From JASLBX01 sp036374175 (GTDB lineage: Bacteria; Actinomycetota; Actinomycetes; Jiangellales; Jiangellaceae): 18,309 nucleotides of DNA. Positions 8,051 to 14,419 of this stretch are shown here, piece by piece. The DNA lies in assembly GCA_036374175.1 (NCBI GenBank), contig DASUUH010000033.1, forward strand, positions 1 to 18,309, in the 5' to 3' direction. Under the pieces are notes generated by a model. It was not told where the DNA came from. It searched no databases and worked only from the letters and a program-made list of their open reading frames with translations. How positions within the stretch are numbered: the stretch's first letter is position 1; the number at the start of each line of letters is the position of its first letter. Position numbers and translations under genes: made by a program.

Positions 8051-8123
8051 TCACGTTCAGCATGCCTGTTGGTGCCGTACCAGGCGCGTGCGCCTGGTAC
8101 GGCACCAACAGTCCTAGTGGAGC
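8047..8123 (+). repeat. Left 77-base inverted repeat arm with 20-bp palindrome
   Basis: This arm begins TTGATCACGTTCAGCATGCC and contains a perfect hairpin: 8067-8086 pairs with 8091-8110 over 20 base pairs, with a four-base loop CGTG. It begins at the EF-G2 stop codon. There is no T-run after the hairpin on either strand, so it is not a classical intrinsic terminator, although a stem of this strength could still end transcription. The inner end (GTCCTAGTGGAGC) is shared with the right arm with two differences. Confidence 0.9.
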
Positions 8124-8156
8124 AAGTGGGGCCCGGGTCGTCGGGGCGCTGGATCC

Positions 8157-9122
8157 TCAGGCGGCGCGCCGGTGCCGTTGAGCGGACAGCTCGAACGCTT
8201 GTTTGAAGCGCGTCACGACGTCTTCCTCGCGATCGAAGTCCACCCAGATCACGCGGACTACTTCGTTGCCCAGCCGCCGGAGTTCGTCCTCACGACGTTT
8301 CTCCCGCCAGACCACCTCGCCGGGGTCCTCGCCCTCGGGCACGAACTTGAGGTACTTCTTCTTGCCGTCGAACTCCCCGATGGTCCGCTGCTTGCGGAAG
8401 TAGAAGTCCGATCTCGCCACGAACAGGCCCGACGGGCGGCGGAACTCGACCTGCAGCTCGGGCTTGGGCATGAGGTGATTTCGGAACAACACCCGCAGCC
8501 GCGACTCACCGACGCTCTCCGACCGGCCATCGGCGAACTCGATCACCGCACCGGCGTTACGTGAGCCTTGCCAGTCACGCATCTCGTTGAGCCGGTCTAA
8601 GGCGGCAGACTGCACTGTCGGATCAAGCGCGATCGCCGCGTCGGCGACGCAGACAGCCGCTTCGAAGTCCGTTATTCGCGCCGTGTCGATGATCGCCCGC
8701 GGGAGCGACATCACCCGTAGGCCGTCGATCTCAACCACGTCGGTGTCCTTGATCTCGCCCGCATGGTGGTGCACACCGGCCTCAGTGCGAGGCGAGTGCA
8801 GATCGGTCCGGCTTACGTGCACGTTATCGAGATCCAGGCCCCACTCGGGTAGACCATGCATGACCGCGGCGGATGCATGGCTCACCACTGCCGGGACGCG
8901 CAGGCTGCGGATCACCGCATGGACGCGGGCTCGGTGTTTCTGGACGTCGTCCATCGCGTCCAAGACTTCTCGTTCGACGTACGCGCCGCGGCGCAACGAG
9001 ACCCATTCGCCGCGCTTGAGAAGGCGGTCGATGTCGTCGGGGTGGTAGCCCGCCTCCACGGCCTGGGACCGCATGACGACGCCACCCTGAGCGTCAGCCA
9101 GCGTCTTCAAGATCTCGTACAT
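8157..9122 (-). CDS. AbiEi-like winged-helix protein with C-terminal PD-(D/E)XK-like nuclease domain
   Basis: The 321-residue protein starts with a winged-helix domain of AbiEi antitoxin type (about residues 1-50: AQGGVVMRSQAVEAGYHPDD, LLKRGEWVSLRRGAYV). The family block SHASAAVMHGLPEWGL (81-96) follows. The C-terminal third resembles the DUF559/Vsr-like restriction-endonuclease fold. Candidate active-site residues are Glu206 (SVGES), Asp239 (RSDFYF) and Glu250-x-Asp-Gly-Lys254 (GEFDGKKKY), followed by KRREDELRRLG and RVIWVDFD. Such proteins are numerous and uncharacterised in actinobacteria and are often labelled type IV antitoxins, but no AbiEii-type nucleotidyltransferase toxin lies here. 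ATG at 9122 has no clear ribosome-binding site. The gene is alone between inverted repeats. Confidence 0.85.
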   Translation of the reverse strand: MYEILKTLADAQGGVVMRSQAVEAGYHPDDIDRLLKRGEWVSLRRGAYVEREVLDAMDDVQKHRARVHAVIRSLRVPAVVSHASAAVMHGLPEWGLDLDNVHVSRTDLHSPRTEAGVHHHAGEIKDTDVVEIDGLRVMSLPRAIIDTARITDFEAAVCVADAAIALDPTVQSAALDRLNEMRDWQGSRNAGAVIEFADGRSESVGESRLRVLFRNHLMPKPELQVEFRRPSGLFVARSDFYFRKQRTIGEFDGKKKYLKFVPEGEDPGEVVWREKRREDELRRLGNEVVRVIWVDFDREEDVVTRFKQAFELSAQRHRRAA

Positions 9123-9175
9123 GACCGATCAGTCTGGTCGTCTGCCGGACCGAGTCCCAGACCTGCCGGTCAATC

Positions 9176-9214
9176 TGTGGATAACACCACTCGCCAACTG
9201 CTGGGTGTGGATAG
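9176..9214 (-). promoter_or_regulatory. Two DnaA-box-like 9-mers upstream of the AbiEi-like gene
   Basis: The minus strand contains TTATCCACA (complement of 9176-9184), a perfect match to the classical DnaA box, and CTATCCACA (9206-9214) with one change. Both are in the same orientation and exactly 30 bases apart, about three helical turns. They lie 54-92 bases before the AbiEi-like start, inside the repeat-bounded cassette. No A+T-rich unwinding region is present, so they are more likely a regulatory or recognition site than an origin. Confidence 0.45.
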
Positions 9215-9240
9215 ACGGCTACCCGCACCCTGCGCGCACT

Positions 9241-9317
9241 GCCCCACTAGGCCTGTGGGTGCCGTACCAGGTGCGTGCGCCTGGTAAGCCAGCCACAGGC
9301 ATGCTGAACGTGATCAA
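9241..9317 (-). repeat. Right 77-base inverted repeat arm with imperfect palindrome
   Basis: The reverse complement of this stretch aligns without gaps to 8047-8123 with ten mismatches. Its own hairpin (9251-9274 with 9277-9300) is the same structure but has three mismatched pairs (9259/9292, 9262/9289, 9264/9287) and one G-T pair. It therefore looks like a more decayed copy of the left-arm palindrome. It begins at the stop codon of the HIT gene. The loss of pairing here argues against strong selection for the hairpin as such. Confidence 0.9.
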
Positions 9318-9847
9318 CCAGCAGCAGCAGGAGGAGGCCAGTGGGACGCCAGCAGCTCGCGGGTCTCCCCCAGCAACTGCGGCATGATCTTGGTCGACGC
9401 GAGCACTGTCATGAAGTTCGCGTCACCACCCCAACGCGGCACCACGTGCTGGTGCAGATGGTCCGAGAGCGAGCCGCCCGCGACATCGCCAAGGTTGAGG
9501 CCGATGTTGAATCCCTGCGGCCGGGACACCGACTTGATGGTCCGCACCGCATCCGTAGTGAGGGCCGACAACTCGGCCGACTCCTCAGCGGTGAGCTCTT
9601 CGAGTTCGCCGACGTGCCGGTACGTGACGACCATCAAGTGCCCCGGGTTGTACGGGTGCAGATTCAGCACTGCGTACGTGTGCTCGCCCCGCGCCAGGAC
9701 CAACCCGTCGGCGTCGTCTAGAGCCGGGATCTGGCACAGCGGGCAGTCGTCGCCGTCAGCGCGCCCGGTTCCCGCCTCACCCTTGATGTACGCCATTCGG
9801 TACGGCGTCCAGAGCCGCTGCAGCTCGTCGACCCAGGTAGTGCTCAC
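9314..9847 (-). CDS. HIT-family protein, probable Ap4A phosphorylase
   Basis: The 177-residue protein has the histidine triad His130-x-His132-x-His134 in SDHLHQHVVPRWGG and an N-terminal CPLC pair (Cys35, Cys38). Its N-terminus LQRLWTPYRM and core ARGEHTYAVLNLHPYNPGHL closely resemble mycobacterial Rv2613c, an Ap4A phosphorylase, so that activity is the best guess. The start is GTG at 9847, overlapping the thrS stop by four bases (GTGA), so translation is coupled. The functional link is attractive: aminoacyl-tRNA synthetases, including ThrRS, can make Ap4A as a side product. In other actinobacteria pgsA follows directly; here the right repeat arm starts at the stop codon. Confidence 0.94.
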   Translation of the reverse strand: MSTTWVDELQRLWTPYRMAYIKGEAGTGRADGDDCPLCQIPALDDADGLVLARGEHTYAVLNLHPYNPGHLMVVTYRHVGELEELTAEESAELSALTTDAVRTIKSVSRPQGFNIGLNLGDVAGGSLSDHLHQHVVPRWGGDANFMTVLASTKIMPQLLGETRELLASHWPPPAAAG

Positions 9848-11835
9848 ACCTGAATCCGGCGCTCGATCGCGTCGGTGATCTCCGCAACGGCGGCGTCGAT
9901 CGGAACGCCGTTCTTCTGCGACCCGTCGCGATAGCGGAACGACACCGCGTTCTTGGCCCGGTCGTCGTCGCCGGCGATCAGCATGTACGGCACCTTCTGC
10001 TTCTGTGCGGTCCGGATCTTCTTCTGCATGCGGTCGTCGCTGGAGTCGACTTCGACGCGGACGCCGCGGGCCCGAAGCTTGGACGCGACGTCCTGCAGGT
10101 ACGGCACATGCTCGTCAGTGATGGGGATGCCGACGACCTGCACTGGCGCCAGCCACGGCGGGAAAACCCCCGCATAGTGTTCGGTCAGGATGCCGAAGAA
10201 CCGCTCGATCGAACCGAACAGCGCCCGATGGATCATGTATGGACGCTTCCGGGTGCCGTCGGCGGCCTGGTACTGCAGGTCGAACCGGCTCGGCAACTGG
10301 AAGTCGACCTGAAGCGTCGACAGCTGCCACGACCGGCCGATGGCGTCGCGCACGTGGACGTCGATCTTCGGGGCGTAGAACGTGCCTTCGCCTTCACCGA
10401 TGCGGTACGGCAGACCCGCCCGGCGCAGCGCCTCTTCGAGCGCGGCCTCAGCGGTGTTCCATTCTTCGAGCGTGCCGACGTACTTGTCCGGCCGGGTTGA
10501 CAACTCGGCCTCGAAATCGGTCAGGCCGTAGTCGCGCAGCAGTCCGAGGACGAACTCCAGGAGGCTGGCCAGCTCGTCCTGCAACTGTTCGGGGGTGCAG
10601 TAGATGTGCGCGTCGTCCTGGGTGAACCCGCGCACCCGGGTCAGCCCATGCACGACGCCGGACTTCTCGTACCGGTACACCGACCCGAACTCGAACAGCC
10701 GCAGCGGCAGTTCACGGTACGACCGCCCGCGCGAGGAAAAGATCAGGTTGTGCATCGGGCAGTTCATCGGCTTGAGGTAGTAGTCCTGACCCGGCTTGCG
10801 GATATTGCCCTCGGCGTCGAGCTCGGCGTCAAGGTGCATCGGCGGGAACATCCCGTCGGAGTACCAGTCCAAGTGGCCGGACGTCTCGAACAGCGCCGAC
10901 TTGGTGATGTGCGGGCTGTAGACGAACTCGTACCCCGCTTCATCGTGCCGGCGGCGGGAGTAGTCCTCCATCGTGCGCCGGACGATGCCGCCCTTCGGGT
11001 GGAACACCGCCAGTCCAGAGCCGATCTCGTCCGGAAAGCTGAACAGGTCGAGCTCGGCACCCAGCTTGCGGTGATCCCGGCGCTCCGCTTCGGCCAGCCG
11101 GTCCAGGAATTCCTTCTGCGCGTCTTTGCTCTCCCAGGCGGTGCCGTAGATGCGCTGCAACTGGGCGTTCTTCTCGTCGCCCCGCCAGTACGCGCCCGCA
11201 ACCCGCATCAGCTTGAAGGCCGGGATGTGCTTGGTGGTCGGCAGGTGCGGACCGCGGCACAAGTCCTTCCAGGCGAGTTCGCCGTTGCGCCGGACGTTGT
11301 CGTAGATGGTCAGTTCGCCACCGCCGACCTCGACTGAGGCGTCTTCTCCAGCGGTGCCGCCCTTCAAGCCGATGAGCTCGAGCTTGTACGGCTCGCTCGC
11401 GAGCTCTTGACGAGCATCCTCATCGGCGACCGGACGCCGGACGAACGACTGGCCTTCCTTGACGATCTGCTGCATCCGCTTTTCGATCTGCTTGAGATCG
11501 TCCGGATTGAACGGCTCGGCGACGTCGAAGTCGTAGTAGAACCCGTTCTCGACCGGCGGGCCGATGCCGAGCTTGGCCTCCGGAAACAGCTCCTGCACGG
11601 CTTGAGCCATCACGTGTGCGGTCGAGTGCCGGAGGATGGCTCGGCCGTCCTCTGATGCAATAAGGACAGGTTCGACCTTCTCGCCGTCACGCAGCGGGCG
11701 GGCCAGGTCGACCAGCTCGTCACCCACCCTGGCAGCGATGACGGCGGGGTCGCCGTCGAACACCTCCGCCGCCGTCGTGCCCGCAGCGACCTGACGCTCG
11801 CTACCTGCGACGACGATGCGGATCTGGTCGGACAC
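9844..11835 (-). CDS. thrS: Threonine--tRNA ligase
   Basis: ThrRS charges tRNA-Thr and edits mis-charged serine. The 663-residue protein is full length. It has an N-terminal TGS domain (1-60) and an editing domain with His70-x3-His74 (HSTAHVM) and Cys193/His197 (CRGPH). The class II catalytic core carries the zinc ligands in MNCPMH, GFTQDDAHIYC and IHRALFGSIERF, and the C-terminal anticodon-binding domain starts near the PPWLAPVQVVGIPITDEH segment. Translation starts at GTG 11835, with AGGAG (11843-11847) seven bases upstream. The HIT gene overlaps its end. No T-box features are visible in the 96-base upstream gap; only a GC-rich inverted repeat is present there. Confidence 0.98.
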   Translation of the reverse strand: MSDQIRIVVAGSERQVAAGTTAAEVFDGDPAVIAARVGDELVDLARPLRDGEKVEPVLIASEDGRAILRHSTAHVMAQAVQELFPEAKLGIGPPVENGFYYDFDVAEPFNPDDLKQIEKRMQQIVKEGQSFVRRPVADEDARQELASEPYKLELIGLKGGTAGEDASVEVGGGELTIYDNVRRNGELAWKDLCRGPHLPTTKHIPAFKLMRVAGAYWRGDEKNAQLQRIYGTAWESKDAQKEFLDRLAEAERRDHRKLGAELDLFSFPDEIGSGLAVFHPKGGIVRRTMEDYSRRRHDEAGYEFVYSPHITKSALFETSGHLDWYSDGMFPPMHLDAELDAEGNIRKPGQDYYLKPMNCPMHNLIFSSRGRSYRELPLRLFEFGSVYRYEKSGVVHGLTRVRGFTQDDAHIYCTPEQLQDELASLLEFVLGLLRDYGLTDFEAELSTRPDKYVGTLEEWNTAEAALEEALRRAGLPYRIGEGEGTFYAPKIDVHVRDAIGRSWQLSTLQVDFQLPSRFDLQYQAADGTRKRPYMIHRALFGSIERFFGILTEHYAGVFPPWLAPVQVVGIPITDEHVPYLQDVASKLRARGVRVEVDSSDDRMQKKIRTAQKQKVPYMLIAGDDDRAKNAVSFRYRDGSQKNGVPIDAAVAEITDAIERRIQV

Positions 11836-11866
11836 GACGGCACTCCTGACTCGTATGTGGTTCTTC

Positions 11867-11901
11867 GGCGGGGCGGACGACTCAGCCGGATCGGCCCCGC
11901 C
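11867..11901 (-). terminator. GC-rich inverted repeat between the epimerase gene and thrS
   Basis: GGCGGGGC (11867-11874) pairs with GCCCCGCC (11894-11901) over eight base pairs around a 19-base loop. It lies in the short gap after the DUF2867 gene and 31 bases before thrS. It could end the upstream transcript or sit in the thrS leader. No T-run follows, so the assignment is weak. Confidence 0.3.
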
Positions 11902-11931
11902 CGATCGTACCCGTGGTGGACTGAGCCGCGC

Positions 11932-13422
11932 TCACCCGCTGACCGCCCCGCGACCGGATCCAGCGCCCACCTGGTCCTCCGCGGCACTAGTGATCTTGCG
12001 AGCCATGCCGCCGAAGATCAGGGAGTGAAACGGCGTGACTGCCTTCCAGTAGAGGTGTCCGGCCAACCCACGTGGTTCGAAGATGGCGTGCTGCCGGTAC
12101 ACCGAACCGCCGGCCGGGTCGCGCTCGACCGACAGCTTCAGCCACGCCCGTCCGGGGACCCGCATCTCGGCCCGCAGCTGAAGCAGGTGTGGCCGATCGA
12201 GGAGTTCGACGCGCCACCAGTCGAGGGCTTCGCCGGTGCGCAGTTGTCGCGGATGTCGACGTCCGCGGCGCAGCCCCACACCTCCGGCGAGGCGGTCGAT
12301 CCAGCCGCGAACCGACCAGGCCAACGGCCAGGAGTACCACCCCTGCTCTCCCCCGATCGCTTCCACAACTTCCCACAATCGATCCGCATCGGCACTGGTG
12401 CGCCGCTCCCGCAGATCCTCGTAGCGAGTACCTCCAGACCATTGCGGGTCGGTCGGCAGCGGGTCGGACGGCGCGTTGCCGAAGGCGGCATCGGACCACC
12501 GGGTCGGTACGTCGGCGCTTCGGGTCCGGGCGAGAGCCAACTCGATGGCCCGGTCGTACGGCGTCAGCCCGCCGGGCGGGTCGGGGACGAGTCGCCTGAG
12601 GTCGTCCTCGGTACACACCATCTCGTGCACCAGTGACTCGATCAGCGGAACCGCGATGCTCCGTGGGACCGGTGTCACGAGGTTGACCCATTGTGCCGAC
12701 AGCCAAGGGGTGAGCACGGGTACTGGTATCACCAGCCGGCGGGGCAGCCCGGCAACCCGTGCGTACCTGCGCATCATCTGCAGGTAGGTCAGAATCTCAG
12801 GGCCGCCGATGTCGAAGGCCCGGTGCACGTCGCTGGGCAAGATGGCAGCCCGGGTCAGGTAGTGGATGACGTCGCGGACCGCTATGGGTTGGACCGGATT
12901 GTTCACCCATTTCGGGGTCACCATCACCGGCAGGCGCTCGGTGAGGTAGCGCAGCATTTCGAAACTCGCCGATCCGGATCCGATGATCACGGCCGCTTTC
13001 AACACAATGGTAGGTACACCGGAGGCGAGCAGGATCTCGCCGACCTCAGCCCGCGAGGCCAGATGCGCCGAGAGTCTGCCGCCGCCGGGGGTCAACCCAC
13101 CGAGGTAGACGATCCTGCCCACACCCGCGGCGCGCGCTTGGCTTGCCAGAGTGTTCGCCGCCATCCGGTCGAGCTGGACGAAGTCGCGTCGGTGCAACGA
13201 GTGGACCAGGTAGTACGCGACGTCCTGGCCGACAAGGGCAGCCGCCACGCTCGAGGGATCGGCGAGATCGCCGGTGACGATCTCGACCTGATCCCGCCAC
13301 GGCACGTCGGTCAGCTTGGTCGGATCACGTGCCACCGTCCGTACGCTGTGACCGGCACGGACCAGCTCGGGCACGAGGCGGCCGCCGATATAGCCGGTGC
13401 CACCGAACACCACACACCGCAT
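11932..13422 (-). CDS. NAD(P)-binding SDR-like protein with C-terminal DUF2867 domain
   Basis: The 496-residue protein has two parts. Residues 1-270 form an atypical SDR/NmrA-like Rossmann domain: FGGTGYIGGRLV near the start, GDLADPSSV, VYLGGLTPGGG, and GGPEILTYLQMMRRYARVAG. Residues about 335-475 are DUF2867 (RYEDLRERRTSADADRLWEV, GEALDWWRVE, YWKAVTPFHSLIFGGM). The catalytic YxxxK of classical SDRs is not evident, so it may bind the nucleotide without ordinary dehydrogenase activity. Substrate and role are unknown. I prefer ATG 13422 over GTG 13431, because the AAGGGGG upstream would be only one base from the GTG but ten from the ATG. Confidence 0.88.
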   Translation of the reverse strand: MRCVVFGGTGYIGGRLVPELVRAGHSVRTVARDPTKLTDVPWRDQVEIVTGDLADPSSVAAALVGQDVAYYLVHSLHRRDFVQLDRMAANTLASQARAAGVGRIVYLGGLTPGGGRLSAHLASRAEVGEILLASGVPTIVLKAAVIIGSGSASFEMLRYLTERLPVMVTPKWVNNPVQPIAVRDVIHYLTRAAILPSDVHRAFDIGGPEILTYLQMMRRYARVAGLPRRLVIPVPVLTPWLSAQWVNLVTPVPRSIAVPLIESLVHEMVCTEDDLRRLVPDPPGGLTPYDRAIELALARTRSADVPTRWSDAAFGNAPSDPLPTDPQWSGGTRYEDLRERRTSADADRLWEVVEAIGGEQGWYSWPLAWSVRGWIDRLAGGVGLRRGRRHPRQLRTGEALDWWRVELLDRPHLLQLRAEMRVPGRAWLKLSVERDPAGGSVYRQHAIFEPRGLAGHLYWKAVTPFHSLIFGGMARKITSAAEDQVGAGSGRGAVSG

Positions 13423-13435
13423 CGGGTGCACGCCC

Positions 13436-13467
13436 CCTTGTCAGCGGACCGCCTTGTCAGCGGACCG
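13436..13467. repeat. Tandem 16-base duplication upstream of the DUF2867 gene
   Basis: CCTTGTCAGCGGACCG occurs twice, back to back and without mismatch (13436-13451 and 13452-13467). The copies lie directly before the translation start of the DUF2867 gene. The left copy contributes to its AAGGGGG ribosome-binding stretch on the minus strand. Confidence 0.9.
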
Positions 13468-13483
13468 GCATCTCCCCCAGTCG

Positions 13484-13846
13484 TCAGGGTTGCCCGGCGA
13501 CGCGATCTGCCTCACGCCGGCGCGACGGCTCGTCTGCGTGTTCGGCCGGTTCTGACTCGTCCGTATGTGTCCGCTCGTCGCTCTCCAGTGCAGCAACCTT
13601 GTGGCGCAGCTCCCGCATCTCGCGGCGGCGTGCCCTAGCACGCCGGGAGCCGACCATTGCAGCGGCAATGGCACCCAACAGCACCAAGCCGGCTATCACT
13701 CCCGCCAGGAACACAATCCCTACGGTCGTACTGACGGTCTGGTCGAACACGTCGAATGTGACCGATTCCCTACCTGCAACAAGCGCGGCGACGGTCAAAC
13801 CGGCCGCCACGATCAGCAGGACCACCGCAACCACGATCAAGATCAT
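13484..13846 (-). CDS. Small LapA-like (DUF1049-like) membrane protein
   Basis: This 120-residue protein has two hydrophobic segments (about residues 1-24 and 42-65) separated by ESVTFDVFDQTVST. A basic stretch (SRRARARRREMREL, 67-80), a short coiled region (LRHKVAALESDE) and an acidic, disordered-looking tail follow. This layout matches the small LapA-like proteins common in actinobacteria; no specific function is known to me. ATG at 13846 is preceded by GGAGG (13855-13859) at eight bases, a strong ribosome-binding site. It lies between tRNA-Val and the DUF2867 gene and could share a transcript with the latter, 61 bases away. Confidence 0.85.
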   Translation of the reverse strand: MILIVVAVVLLIVAAGLTVAALVAGRESVTFDVFDQTVSTTVGIVFLAGVIAGLVLLGAIAAAMVGSRRARARRREMRELRHKVAALESDERTHTDESEPAEHADEPSRRREADRVAGQP

Positions 13847-13873
13847 GACGATGTCCTCCGCCCAACTTCATTT

Positions 13874-13897
13874 CGGCAACCACAGGTCGGGTTGCCG
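13874..13897. promoter_or_regulatory. 8-bp inverted repeat between tRNA-Val and the LapA-like gene
   Basis: CGGCAACC (13874-13881) and GGTTGCCG (13890-13897) form a perfect eight-base-pair stem with an eight-base loop. It lies just upstream of the LapA-like gene's ribosome-binding site and about 60 bases downstream of the tRNA-Val 3' end. It may be the tRNA transcript terminator or a leader structure or operator of the membrane protein gene. There is no T-run after the stem. Confidence 0.4.
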
Positions 13898-13956
13898 GGG
13901 CATTACTGATCGGAGTTTCCCAACGGGCATCGACGTAAACATCGATTTGCATACGG

Positions 13957-14028
13957 TGGGCGATACTGGGATCGAACCAGTGGCCTCCTCGGTGTGAACG
14001 AGGCGCTCTCCCGCTGAGCTAATCGCCC
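13957..14028 (-). tRNA. tRNA-Val(CAC)
   Basis: The reverse complement folds as a canonical 72-base tRNA. The acceptor stem is GGGCGAT/ATCGCCC and the D stem GCTC/GAGC. The anticodon stem CCTCG/CGAGG encloses loop TTCACAC with anticodon CAC (reads GTG, Val). The T arm is ACTGG-TTCGATC-CCAGT and the discriminator is A. CCA is not encoded; the bases after the discriminator are CCG. Confidence 0.97.
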
Positions 14029-14419
14029 GGGTGCGCGAGAACACTACCGCACGCGACCCCTTGCGGGCCAACGAGCCCGACCGAGATCGGCGGCGTCGCG
14101 ACGCCGCGCGGGCGCCCCTCCAACCCACTGGCGCTAATTGACATTTCGCAGCGCGCCTTTTCACCCACCAAGTCGTCCCGCTCGTCACGTCCCGCTCTCG
14201 CGGCCGTTCGTCGCTCCCTCCTCGTAAAGGGCAAAAGCCGCAGGTTAGGACGATACTCAGTGACGCACGTCACGGATTTGCGTCGAAGGTTACTGACTGG
14301 TTTACCGTGGCCTTCGGCGGGGCGAAAACCGTCTTGTGCAGTATGCTGTGCAAACGCTCTCACCCCCCACGCCGGACTTCGGGGTTAGAGGCGCGCCCGG
14401 AAAGGAAACACACATCACC
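14029..14419. promoter_or_regulatory. 391-base divergent regulatory region between tRNA-Val and ssgB
   Basis: No gene is visible here. Leftward, TAGTGT (complement of 14041-14046) with TTGGCC (14066-14071) at 19 bases is a possible tRNA-Val promoter. A TTGACA at 14138-14143 has no partner -10. A GTGA-N6-TCAC palindrome lies at 14260-14273. TATGCT at 14342-14347 could be an ssgB -10, but no good -35 is in place. AAGGA near 14402-14406 is rather far (about 13 bases) from the ssgB ATG. The long leader fits a developmentally regulated gene. Confidence 0.5.
14260..14273. promoter_or_regulatory. Putative CRP/GlxR-like operator upstream of ssgB
   Basis: GTGACGCACGTCAC is an inverted repeat with perfect six-base arms. 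It fits the GTGA-N6-TCAC core bound by CRP-family regulators, including actinobacterial Crp/GlxR. It lies 146 bases before the ssgB start and about 230 bases from tRNA-Val. Confidence 0.45.

Larger units (their letters stand above)
8047..9317. mobile_element. Candidate inverted-repeat-bounded cassette carrying an AbiEi/nuclease gene
   Basis: Two inverted copies of a 77-base sequence (8047-8123 and 9241-9317; 67 of 77 positions identical, no gaps) enclose one gene. The outermost 23 bases are identical and divergence lies further in, as expected when terminal sequences are constrained. The repeats start one base before the stop codons of the two convergent flanking genes. The outermost TGATCA (8048-8053 and 9311-9316) is its own reverse complement and could be a 6-base target duplication, leaving terminal repeats of 70 bases (8054-8123 and 9241-9310). 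No transposase is encoded, so the element would be non-autonomous or moved by its nuclease-like product. Duplicated terminator hairpins are the simpler alternative. Confidence 0.55.

Noticed and set aside
9176..9214. Replication origin
   Set aside because: There are only two DnaA-like boxes, no A+T-rich unwinding region and no dnaA/dnaN neighbours.
8123..9241. AbiEi/AbiEii type IV toxin-antitoxin pair
   Set aside because: Only the AbiEi-like gene is present; no nucleotidyltransferase toxin frame exists on either strand nearby.
10606..11337. 243-codon plus-strand frame inside thrS
   Set aside because: It is the antisense of a well-conserved synthetase; the residues are unlike any family.
11836..11931. 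T-box riboswitch before thrS
   Set aside because: No T-box sequence, specifier stem or antiterminator is visible in this short gap.
12691..13638. 315-codon plus-strand frame opposite the DUF2867 gene
   Set aside because: It overlaps the full Rossmann domain on the other strand and has no family motifs.
13329..13997. Plus-strand frame ending GDTGIEPVASSV
   Set aside because: This ending is the usual spurious translation of a tRNA T arm; the DNA there is tRNA-Val.
14138..14143. TTGACA as an ssgB promoter -35
   Set aside because: It is a perfect hexamer, but no TAnnnT hexamer lies 16-18 bases downstream.
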